A stretch of DNA of 64,000 bases from Bacteroidota bacterium (GTDB lineage: Bacteria > Bacteroidota > Ignavibacteria > Kryptoniales > JAKASW01). The stretch is from NCBI GenBank assembly GCA_021789975.1, contig JAJYIT010000007.1, positions 82,750 to 146,749 on the forward strand, in the 5' to 3' direction. A model generated the notes under the pieces. The model saw nothing but the letters and a program-made list of their open reading frames with translations. It was not told where the DNA came from and searched no databases. The first letter of the stretch is position 1. Each line of letters begins with the position of its first letter. The position numbers and the translations under genes were made by a program. Below are positions 26,780-35,147 of this stretch, piece after piece.

Positions 26780-29700
26780 CTAGAAATTCACTCTGAGCCC
26801 GAGGTCAGCAGTCATGCCGTAGTCTGATTCAGATTGTGGCACACCAGTCGCGGCCTGGATTACATAAACATCGTTTTCGCTGTTGATATTGCTGAGGTCA
26901 CCGTAGAGCTGTAATCCATACCAAGGCAGATCCTGCTTGGCAGAAAGATCCCATCTGGTATATGCAGATTCCGTAGTTCTGAGCTGAGGCCAAAAGTTTG
27001 GTCCGTTAAATCTGTTGCTATAATATTCCATCGAAACTCGGACTGAAAAACCTTTATAATCGTAGCCGAGCGCCAGATTCACTACGTTATCCGGCTGATA
27101 GAGGAGTCTGTCTGTATATGAAGTATCGACGGGGGTTATGTTCCGGCCAATTTTCTGCAAGGTCGTATACGGATATACTTCTTTTGAGAAGTTACGAGTG
27201 TAATTAACATCCAGAATCAACCCGTTAAATGGCGCAGGCAAATACCAGAAATGAGTTTCCCAGTCGAACTCTATGCCATAGTCCGTAGCACGGTTGGGAT
27301 CGTTGACATAAGTGGCAATGGAATAAACACCCGAAGGTGTCTTCGTCGGCCTGTATCTCGCAGGATAATAGTTTAACAACTGAGCTCCCTGAGGATAGAA
27401 ACTCCAGGGATAAATCAGGTCGTAAATGTGCTTTAAGAAGCCGCCGAGAGTCACTAGCCCGATTGAGTTGTCATAAGCAGAAAAATAGAGGTCATAGTTC
27501 GTCGATCGAGAAGGGACAAGTCCGGTATTGTTCCACGAAATCGTCCCTCCGACCGTCGCAGGCACATCTATTCTCGGTATTATAGAAACGAAATCGGGAT
27601 AGGCCAGAGTATGGGTATAGGATAGACGAACGTCAAACCAGGAAAGAGGTTTATACCTCACCGACACGTCCGGTAACCAGTACCCATGATTTTCAGCTAC
27701 AGTCGTATCGTATTGAGTGATCCATGGCCCGCCAAGTGCAGCCTGAGTATTCTCCTGCCCCTGGTTGCCGGTGTAGGTCGTCTGGAGATTTTGATAGCGG
27801 ACGCCACCGATCACAGTGAATTGTGGCCCGAAGTTAACTGTCGCCATCGCATAGCCGGCGGATTGACCTTCACGGCCATTATAATTATTGGTAGTGGATC
27901 CGATCTGGTCACGTGAATATGTGATCGCATCGCTGTTCTGGGCGATCACCCCGATGCTATTATCAAGATAGCTCGCCATGTCTGAAAGCATGCCGAAATT
28001 CAGCGGGTACATTATCGGATAACTACCGCCAAGAAAAGTGCCGTAGCTGTAGTTTGGATCCATAAACGGAATCATTCTGATGCTGGTGCCGGAATAGATA
28101 TACTGAGAAGGGATATTGAAGTGAGAGATGATCAGGTTATCAACGTAGGTGGCACTAGCGAGTCCCAAACCGTCGCCTCGTGTCTGGCCGTACAGATATT
28201 TTCTCGTTTCATACCTGTACACTCCGCCGAATTTTATCACCGAAGTTACGAAATCCGAGAAGTTCAAATTCGTCTCAAGATCCAGGGATGCCGTCAGAGC
28301 CCGGGCTCCCGAAAAACTGTTGAAAGTCTGCAGAGAGTTCAAATAGGTTTGAGTAGTATCGTAGTTGGCGGCTTTTGGCACTGCATGTGGGTCCAGATTC
28401 GCCTGGTTGATAAGCCCTCCGAGGCCCGCGGAGCCTTGTTGGAATGCAACCGTCCAATCGTGCGGGTCCTTTGTCTCTGTATAAGAATGAGAAAGTTCCG
28501 CGTTCACGTGGAAAACGGGAAGCTGGTACTCCAGATGCAGCGCATCGGTTATCACGCTAAGCGTGCTGTTGGAGTAATTGATTGAGTAAGTGTTGGTATT
28601 ATTAGGAACACTAAACGCCTCACCCCTATTCGTAACTGCAGTGATGCCTGTGCTGAAGAAATTTGAAAACTTGATCATTCCTTTTGGCAACCTGTAATCG
28701 AGAACCAACGCTCCATCATACCGCCGGCGGTCTCTCGGGATATTGCCCAGGTTAAGACTAGAGGTAAGGTATTGGGTCAGGCTGTTTCCGAGGTTTGTAT
28801 AAGAGGCGCCAAGCTCATTCGAGGAAAGGTTTACCCGTTCCACATCCCCCTGGACGAAGACACCAAATTTGTCGTCGAAGAACCTGTCCTCGATACTGCC
28901 GACATATTTGTAATTGTTCGTTTTGTTGTACGCATCAGAAAGTGCATTATATCCGCCCTGCACGAGCAGCCCGAATACCGGTACCCCTGGAGTTTTGACA
29001 TGGGCCTCGCGTAATTGGAGGTTCACGGTTCCGCCAATCACATCTGCATCCATGTCGGGAGTTACCGTCTTCTTTACCTCCATCCCTTCCAGCATGTTGG
29101 AAGAAATCATACTGAGGTCCACGCTCGCGTCGTTTGGGTTCGTAGAAGTTACTTGTACTCCGTTTATCAAGATGCGATTGTACTTTGGGGCTATGCCACG
29201 AATAACTACTTCGTTTGCCTCGCCGCCGCTTCTTAAAACCGACATGCCCGGCAATCTTCCGAGCGCCTCGGCGGCATTGGCGTCCGGCAGCTCCTGGATT
29301 CGCGCGGCAGATACGACGTTTACGATATTTGAAGACGACAACTGCTGGTTGATCGCCTGGTTCTGACCGTTTGCCTGTGCTGTAACGACAACCTCTTTTC
29401 CCTGGATGCCGACGGCCTCGAGTCTGATATTGACTCTCACCGTTGCGCCTTCACCCACATTCACCTTCGTGTCTTTCGCCTTGTAACCTACATACGTCGC
29501 ACGAAGAGTGTAAGTGGCAGGTGGCACATCCCGGATCGTAAAATTACCGTTCAGATCCGTCGATGCACCAAAGCTCGTACCAACCAGAAGCACGTTTGCT
29601 CCTGGTAGCGGCTCACCAGTCTGGGCATCTCTCACAGATCCGGTGACGCTTGCACTGGCAGCCAATGCCGAGCTTGCGAGCGACATGATTGTCGCCATAA

Positions 29701-29803
29701 TAAAAGAGACAAAGAAAAGATTGACTACTTTGTTTGAGGTGTCCGCAAGCGAATTGCGGCGGACGCGTCGATCGGTTGGACAATTGATGATAGAAAGGGG
29801 CAT
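26780..29803 (-). CDS. TonB-dependent receptor with CarboxypepD_reg domain
   Basis: A 1007-residue outer-membrane active transporter. Signal region to about 49; carboxypeptidase-regulatory-like beta-sandwich (about 52-140: VTGSVRDAQTGEPLPGANV, STDLNGNFTIRDVP); plug (about 150-260) with IQELPDANAAEALGRLPGM and EVVIRGIAPKYNRILINGV, the pattern of the TIGR01782-like (Xanthomonas/Caulobacter) receptors; then a 22-strand barrel ending in Phe (LGLRVNF). SD AAGGAGG precedes the ATG. No SusD follows. Its place at the head of the chitin genes suggests import of chitooligosaccharides. Its long 5' region holds candidate operators. Confidence 0.92.
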   Translation of the reverse strand: MPLSIINCPTDRRVRRNSLADTSNKVVNLFFVSFIMATIMSLASSALAASASVTGSVRDAQTGEPLPGANVLLVGTSFGASTDLNGNFTIRDVPPATYTLRATYVGYKAKDTKVNVGEGATVRVNIRLEAVGIQGKEVVVTAQANGQNQAINQQLSSSNIVNVVSAARIQELPDANAAEALGRLPGMSVLRSGGEANEVVIRGIAPKYNRILINGVQVTSTNPNDASVDLSMISSNMLEGMEVKKTVTPDMDADVIGGTVNLQLREAHVKTPGVPVFGLLVQGGYNALSDAYNKTNNYKYVGSIEDRFFDDKFGVFVQGDVERVNLSSNELGASYTNLGNSLTQYLTSSLNLGNIPRDRRRYDGALVLDYRLPKGMIKFSNFFSTGITAVTNRGEAFSVPNNTNTYSINYSNSTLSVITDALHLEYQLPVFHVNAELSHSYTETKDPHDWTVAFQQGSAGLGGLINQANLDPHAVPKAANYDTTQTYLNSLQTFNSFSGARALTASLDLETNLNFSDFVTSVIKFGGVYRYETRKYLYGQTRGDGLGLASATYVDNLIISHFNIPSQYIYSGTSIRMIPFMDPNYSYGTFLGGSYPIMYPLNFGMLSDMASYLDNSIGVIAQNSDAITYSRDQIGSTTNNYNGREGQSAGYAMATVNFGPQFTVIGGVRYQNLQTTYTGNQGQENTQAALGGPWITQYDTTVAENHGYWLPDVSVRYKPLSWFDVRLSYTHTLAYPDFVSIIPRIDVPATVGGTISWNNTGLVPSRSTNYDLYFSAYDNSIGLVTLGGFLKHIYDLIYPWSFYPQGAQLLNYYPARYRPTKTPSGVYSIATYVNDPNRATDYGIEFDWETHFWYLPAPFNGLILDVNYTRNFSKEVYPYTTLQKIGRNITPVDTSYTDRLLYQPDNVVNLALGYDYKGFSVRVSMEYYSNRFNGPNFWPQLRTTESAYTRWDLSAKQDLPWYGLQLYGDLSNINSENDVYVIQAATGVPQSESDYGMTADLGLRVNF

Positions 29804-30494
29804 TCCCGATTCCTCCTTCTTGTGAAGAATTACGTATCCTTATGCATATATCTCAAGAGGATCCACCACGTTATGCCGATATGGGATAACGCGAATTGAT
29901 CCATGTGTCCGCGATGTTCAGAAGTGGGTCTTGGTGAAAATCAGATAGGTGATTTCGCGATAGCATATTTGCAAAAGTTCAAGTCTCCTCTCTTTAAGTT
30001 CAGTGAGCTTGCTTTGACTCGCACAATCTAACTTCCCTGCAGTTTATTGTCAAGCTGAATTTTCAGAAGCAAATAGAATACCAAGTATTCGCACATAGGT
30101 CGGATTACCCCAAAAAATCGATAATCCCGAAGGGCTTCAGTCGTTTCCCATAGAAGCGGCGTGAAACATCTGGTGTGTTTGTATTAAACAAAAATATTCC
30201 CCCTTTTCCCTTCTAGGCGAGCTGCATACATCCGATTCGCCGCCACCGAGTGAAAGGGTAGCGTCTGAATGTAAAAAGTCGTTCCTTAGAAGCGCGGTCG
30301 ACACAACAGAATTCCTACTACACGCTGACGAACCGGGAATGAAAATTCTTTGTGGAACTTTGATCCCGCCAAAGAGTTGCGATCAGATCTCTTCGGAACT
30401 TTTCACTAGGATTTTGTTGAGGCTGTCCTATGTGTCGCGTCTTTCTCTTATCCGTCCAACAATTCCGCACACTAACCTTTGCGGATTCATGACA
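29804..30494. other. Regulatory spacer upstream of TonB receptor, 690 bases
   Basis: It should contain the promoter and leader of the receptor gene and the end of the ROK transcript. I see a 23-base imperfect palindrome (29869-29891) and an AAATATTC-C-rich motif near 30192 resembling one in the ROK promoter. No ORF is convincing. Confidence 0.45.
29869..29891. promoter_or_regulatory. Imperfect palindrome upstream of TonB receptor
   Basis: Arms CGTTAT and ATAACG flank an 11-base centre, with extra matching CC..GG pairs inside. It lies 66-88 bases before the receptor start codon. It could be a repressor operator or leader hairpin. The sequence does not match the palindrome upstream of the ROK gene. 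Confidence 0.3.
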
Positions 30495-31697
30495 CTAATC
30501 TTCTTCCAACGTCTCTTCACTTCCATTGACAAGTCTGACAGTTGGCACCCGAAAGTATTCGCTGAGCACGAGGCACGCAGCACCGGTGGCGACCGAATAA
30601 TGTCCGTGAGAGCTCGTTACCATCTTCACCGCCTCACTCGTTACCGCGAGGAGCTCCATGTCCATCACGCTCTTTACTGGAGCCACGATAACATCTCCCA
30701 GCTCCGCAACGTCTCCCGATAGGACCAGCATATCCGGGTTGAACGCCGCTACAACTCTGCTGATGTTTCTTCCGATCTGGTAGCCGAGTCTCTCGAAGAA
30801 CGTTAGTGCGATCTTGTCACCTTTCTTGGCAGCGTCAATCAAGATGTCGATGCTTATATCCTTTGGAGATTGATCGTATGCCTTCAGCACTTCTCCGTCG
30901 GTGAGGTGTGTCCTGACGTTCAATAGCATGTCGTGCAAGTCGGACATCGAAGGGTTGATTTCTCCAGCCGAGAAAGATGAACCACGATACAATTCTTCGT
31001 TCACAAGGAACCCGATGCCGATTGCACCGACTCCTTCGTCGACTTCGATCAGCACGTTGAGACAATTCCTGCTCTCCTTCGCAACGCCGATCCACTTGTC
31101 TCCTACCACCGACGCGTTGGCATTGTTCTCAAGCATTACGGGGTACGGCAACGCCTTGCCAAGTGTTTCAAGCAGGGGAACATTGACTTCCTGCAGCACA
31201 TCCGTCATAACCAGGACACCTGAATTGCTGTTGACAATACCGGCGACCGCAACACCGATCCCTAATATGTTGGCTGGATCAAGGTTTGATTCTCGGATGA
31301 TGTCGTTTACTACCCTGACCATTTCCTGTACGAGCTCATCGACATTCTTGAAGTTCGCTATCTTGTACACTTTTTTCTTAATTATCTCAGAGCTGAAATC
31401 AAGTATCACCGCAGTTACCTGACCAATTTCGAGATCGATCCCGATAGCATAAGCAGCTTCGCGGTTCAGGCCCCACAAAAATGGTTTCTTTCCCCCTTTG
31501 TCCGTAGAGTCGCCCTTCCCGAGATTTAGAACGAGGGAGTTGTTTGTCAGATCCTTTAAGATGTTGAAGATCGTCGAAGGCTGCATCCCGGTTACGCGGA
31601 CGAGGTCCGAGCTTGAAATGATCCTGTTCAGCCTGACCAGGTTAAGGACTAGCCTCTGGTTGATGTTTTTTAGGAGCCTATGATCACCCGTTTGCAT
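30495..31697 (-). CDS. ROK family transcriptional regulator, likely of the chitin locus
   Basis: A 400-residue NagC/Mlc-type regulator. The N-terminal winged helix (about 8-65: LLKNINQRLVLNLVRLN, VTGMQPSTIFNILKDL) is followed by the ROK fold (AIGIDLEIGQVTAVILD, NNANASVVGDKWIG, IGIGFLVNEELYRG). The kinase phosphate loop DxGGTK is replaced by DLEIGQ, and the zinc motif CxCGxxGCxE is missing where NPSMSDLHDML appears, so sugar-kinase activity is unlikely. A regulator binding GlcNAc or a related sugar and repressing the adjacent receptor/chitin genes is inferred. GGTAGGA acts as ribosome site. Confidence 0.88.
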   Translation of the reverse strand: MQTGDHRLLKNINQRLVLNLVRLNRIISSSDLVRVTGMQPSTIFNILKDLTNNSLVLNLGKGDSTDKGGKKPFLWGLNREAAYAIGIDLEIGQVTAVILDFSSEIIKKKVYKIANFKNVDELVQEMVRVVNDIIRESNLDPANILGIGVAVAGIVNSNSGVLVMTDVLQEVNVPLLETLGKALPYPVMLENNANASVVGDKWIGVAKESRNCLNVLIEVDEGVGAIGIGFLVNEELYRGSSFSAGEINPSMSDLHDMLLNVRTHLTDGEVLKAYDQSPKDISIDILIDAAKKGDKIALTFFERLGYQIGRNISRVVAAFNPDMLVLSGDVAELGDVIVAPVKSVMDMELLAVTSEAVKMVTSSHGHYSVATGAACLVLSEYFRVPTVRLVNGSEETLEED

Positions 31698-31813
31698 CTT
31701 TATTCCTACCGCTTCTTTTAGTCCAATGGAACTATCTATTTCGGCAGACTCCGCTTGTTTCGAGTCACCGGTACCATGAAATTATAATCAAATCGCATGT
31801 ATACTTACAATTT

Positions 31814-31836
31814 GAATATTTTTGTTGCAAATATTC
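31814..31836. promoter_or_regulatory. Perfect palindrome between ROK and GH92 genes
   Basis: GAATATTT and AAATATTC (8-base perfect arms) separated by 7 bases, in the divergent region between the ROK regulator and the GH92 gene. The form (A/T-rich arms, 23 bases overall) resembles NagC/Mlc-type operators. The right arm with its following C-rich tail (AAATATTCTCCCCTTTG) is echoed upstream of the TonB receptor (AAATATTCCCCCTTTTC, from 30192). Confidence 0.5.
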
Positions 31837-32081
31837 TCCCCTTTGCTTATCGTTCAAATGATTCAAGGTTAGCTGGCAGGCTATGTGATTCACGATATCA
31901 TAGTTCGCCTCAGTCCCGGAACAGCACGAATTCACGTCTCGATGTGTTCATATAACATACCTTGCTGGTACATGGGACGGTATTTCAACTCCCTATATAT
32001 TTCATTTTGTTTAAGAAGCACCATTGACAACTTTCATCAAGAATCCAACCACTCATTAGATTTATCCTGGAGACAATTCCA

Positions 32082-35060
32082 ATGAAATTTCTCGCGCAGT
32101 CGCTAACGCTCATTCTCTTATTGATGCAAGTTCAAGTCACCCTGGCGCAGGAGCAGGATTTGACAAAGTACGTCGATCCTTTCATAGGAACCGCTCAACA
32201 CGGGCACGTCTTCCTTGGAGCTGAGATGCCTTTCGGGATGGTACAACTGGGTCCGGACGAGAGAACTTCCGGTTGGGACTGGTGCTCGGGCTACAACTAT
32301 TCCTCGACCTCGATTATGGGCTTTAGCCACACACACCTCAGCGGAACAGGCGCCTCCGACTACGGTGACATCCTCCTGATGCCGACTGTTGGGAAAGTGC
32401 GTGTTGTACCCGGTACCCGTTCTAATCCCTTCGCTGGTTACCGATCGGCATTTAGCCACTCCACAGAAAAAGCATCGCCTGGATTCTACAGTGTTTTGCT
32501 CCAACGATACAATGTACGCGTCAACCTTACGGCAACCGACCGATGCGGGATGCACGAGTATGTTTTTCCGAGGTCTGACAGTTCCAACGTGATCATAGAC
32601 CTTCAGCATGGCATCGGCAACTTCTGCACCGGCGGATGGGTAAGGATTATTGGTAACCGGTGGGTGGAAGGCATGAGACGCTCTCAAGGATGGGCCAGAG
32701 TCAGATACATTTATTTTGCGGCTGAGTTTTCAAAACCTTTCAGAAGTTTTGGAACTGCAGAAGGAGGCACGATAGATGCAGGGACAAGGCGAGCGAAAGG
32801 CGACAGCGTCAAAGCTTTCGTCACATTCTCAACCAAGAAAGGCGAGGCCATTCTCGTTAGAGTTGGCCTTTCGGGAGTCAGTCTGAGTGGTGCCAGAAAG
32901 AATTTGGCGGCAGAGATGCCCGATTTCGATTTTAACAAGTACCGCGAACGAGCCAACGCAGCGTGGAACAGTGAACTGAATAAGATCCAGGTTGAGGGTG
33001 GCACACATGCCGAGAAAGTATCGTTCTATACCGCATTATACCATACAATGATCGCTCCGAACATTTTTGAGGACGTCGACGGAAAATATTTTGGAATGGA
33101 TCACAAGATTCATGTCGCCAGAGGTTTCAATAATTATTCGGTGTTTTCGGTGTGGGATATTTGGCGCGCGGACATGCCCCTGGTTTCGATAATCCATCCG
33201 AAGAGATACGAGGATTTTGTGAGATCCCTGCTCGAGGAATACCGGCAGGACGGCATACTCCCTCTTTGGCCTCTCTGGGGAAACGAGACGTACGAAATGA
33301 TCGGATATCCTACCGTGCCTATCCTGTTCGATGCATACATGAAAGGCTATCTGCCAAAAATGCCGCTGCCTGGCTTCACTCTGGATTCAGTTTTTGCTGC
33401 AATGAAACATAGTGCCGACCTTGATTGGCAGGGCTTGCGATATTACAAAGATGAGGGTTTCATCCCGGTCGATAAGCAACCCCAGTCTGTCTCAAAATCA
33501 TTGGAGTACTCGTTTGAAGACTGGTGTATTGCCCAGATGGCCAAGAGATTAGGAAAGAGGGACGATTACAGGAACTTCAACCAGCGATCTCTCTTTTACC
33601 AAAACGTGTTCGACAATTCTATTGGGTTCATGCGCGGTAAGATGTCGAACGGAGAATGGGCCACCCCCTTCGACCCGTTCGCCGTCGGTAACGAATTTAC
33701 AGAAGCTAACGCATGGCAGTATACTTTTTTCGTACCGCAGGACGTCGGCGGCCTCATCGATTTATTCGGCGGCAAACAGAGATTCGCTGACAAGCTGGAT
33801 TCGCTGTTCAACGCACCCAGCACTCTTACGGGTACTTTCGATCCGGATATAACAGGCATGATCGGTCAGGACGCACAGGGTGACGAGCAAAGCAATCAGA
33901 TCCCTTATCTATACGATTACGCGGGTGAACCTTGGAAGACACAATTCTATGTCAGGAAAATAATGACGGAGCTGTATCCCGACAGCGTGGATGGCCTTCC
34001 GGGTAATGATGATTGTGGACAAATATCTGCATGGTACGTTCTTAGTGCCATGGGTTTTTACCAGGTAACGCCCGGACAAAACACTTTCGCAATCGGAAGT
34101 CCTGTATTCAGGAAAGTCACGATCAGACTCGGCAAGGGCCGCAAATTCGTGATTGAGGGCGTCCGTGCGTCCGATTCGAACATCTATGTAGATCGCGCTG
34201 AGTTGAACGGCAAACCTTACGACCATGCCTATTTTACTTGGCGCGATCTGGAAAGCGGTGGAGCGCTCAAGTTTAGCATGTCAGAAACTCCGAATAGGCA
34301 ATGGGGAATAGACAACCCTGGACTCTTCGCTATGGCACCTGACCATAATGTGGTCCCGATGGTTTCGTTCCAGTCCACCGGAGGTATCTTTTTTGACTCA
34401 GCAAAAGTAAACCTGTCGTGCCCGGATCCTAACGCGGCCATCCATTACACAGTTGACGGCAGTACGCCGAGAATAACATCTTCTGAATACCGCGACCGAC
34501 CTATCGTGCTCCGGAAGGCGTGCACGTTGAAAGCAGCTGCATTTATCGGCACAAGAGAGAGCATGACTACGGAGACGAATTTCGTCGAATCATCATATCC
34601 TCCCGCAAAATATCGCTACCCTTTCAGCGACAGGTACAGCGGCGGCGGCCCAATGGCACTGACAGACGGGCTACTTGGAACTACAAATTACCAGGATGGG
34701 AGATGGCAAGGGTTCCATGGCAAGGACCTCGATGTAACCATCGACCTTGAGAAGGAGACCAGGCTTCATGAAATCACGACGGGTTGTTTGCAGGACACAC
34801 CCGCCTGGATATTTCTTCCGAAATCTGTCACTTATTATGTGTCGCAAAACGGGAAAGACTTCAGACGGGCGGCAGAAGTTGAGAACGGCGTCAACTCACA
34901 AAGAGTAAGTATCCTCGTGAAGGGATTCACGGCACATTTCAATAATATTGAAGCAAGATACATCCGTGTAGTTGCTAAAAACATAGGGGTCTGTCCGCCA
35001 TGGCATCCGGGCGCGGGAAACAAGGCTTGGCTGTTCGTAGACGAGGTCACTATAAGGTAG
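32082..35060 (+). CDS. GH92 alpha-mannosidase with CHB_HEX_C and F5/8-type domains
   Basis: A 992-residue exo-alpha-mannosidase of the calcium-dependent GH92 family. Signal peptide (1-23). The catalytic region (about 25-740) has YVDPFIGTAQHGHVFLGAE, PFGMVQLGPDE, GFSHTHLSGTG, YHTMIAPNIFED and GNDDCGQISAWYVLSAMGFY, whose Asp pair is the family's catalytic-base site. A chitobiase C-terminal-like segment follows (about 770-845: IHYTVDGSTP) and then a discoidin/F5-8C-like domain (about 850-990). Lipid anchor motif absent; periplasmic or surface. It would trim mannose from N-glycans or yeast-type mannans. It starts a plus-strand run with the two genes downstream. Confidence 0.92.
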   Translation: MKFLAQSLTLILLLMQVQVTLAQEQDLTKYVDPFIGTAQHGHVFLGAEMPFGMVQLGPDERTSGWDWCSGYNYSSTSIMGFSHTHLSGTGASDYGDILLMPTVGKVRVVPGTRSNPFAGYRSAFSHSTEKASPGFYSVLLQRYNVRVNLTATDRCGMHEYVFPRSDSSNVIIDLQHGIGNFCTGGWVRIIGNRWVEGMRRSQGWARVRYIYFAAEFSKPFRSFGTAEGGTIDAGTRRAKGDSVKAFVTFSTKKGEAILVRVGLSGVSLSGARKNLAAEMPDFDFNKYRERANAAWNSELNKIQVEGGTHAEKVSFYTALYHTMIAPNIFEDVDGKYFGMDHKIHVARGFNNYSVFSVWDIWRADMPLVSIIHPKRYEDFVRSLLEEYRQDGILPLWPLWGNETYEMIGYPTVPILFDAYMKGYLPKMPLPGFTLDSVFAAMKHSADLDWQGLRYYKDEGFIPVDKQPQSVSKSLEYSFEDWCIAQMAKRLGKRDDYRNFNQRSLFYQNVFDNSIGFMRGKMSNGEWATPFDPFAVGNEFTEANAWQYTFFVPQDVGGLIDLFGGKQRFADKLDSLFNAPSTLTGTFDPDITGMIGQDAQGDEQSNQIPYLYDYAGEPWKTQFYVRKIMTELYPDSVDGLPGNDDCGQISAWYVLSAMGFYQVTPGQNTFAIGSPVFRKVTIRLGKGRKFVIEGVRASDSNIYVDRAELNGKPYDHAYFTWRDLESGGALKFSMSETPNRQWGIDNPGLFAMAPDHNVVPMVSFQSTGGIFFDSAKVNLSCPDPNAAIHYTVDGSTPRITSSEYRDRPIVLRKACTLKAAAFIGTRESMTTETNFVESSYPPAKYRYPFSDRYSGGGPMALTDGLLGTTNYQDGRWQGFHGKDLDVTIDLEKETRLHEITTGCLQDTPAWIFLPKSVTYYVSQNGKDFRRAAEVENGVNSQRVSILVKGFTAHFNNIEARYIRVVAKNIGVCPPWHPGAGNKAWLFVDEVTIR

Positions 35061-35147
35061 CACACCCCGCTCGATTAAGCTTACGATTGTGATTGGAGGA
35101 AATACCTCCGAGCCGAAGCAGACGAACAAGTAAAGGAGCAAGTACAC

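Noticed and set aside
30339..30722. 127-codon plus-strand ORF overlapping the ROK gene
   Set aside because: Antisense to a clear ROK regulator; no recognisable product.
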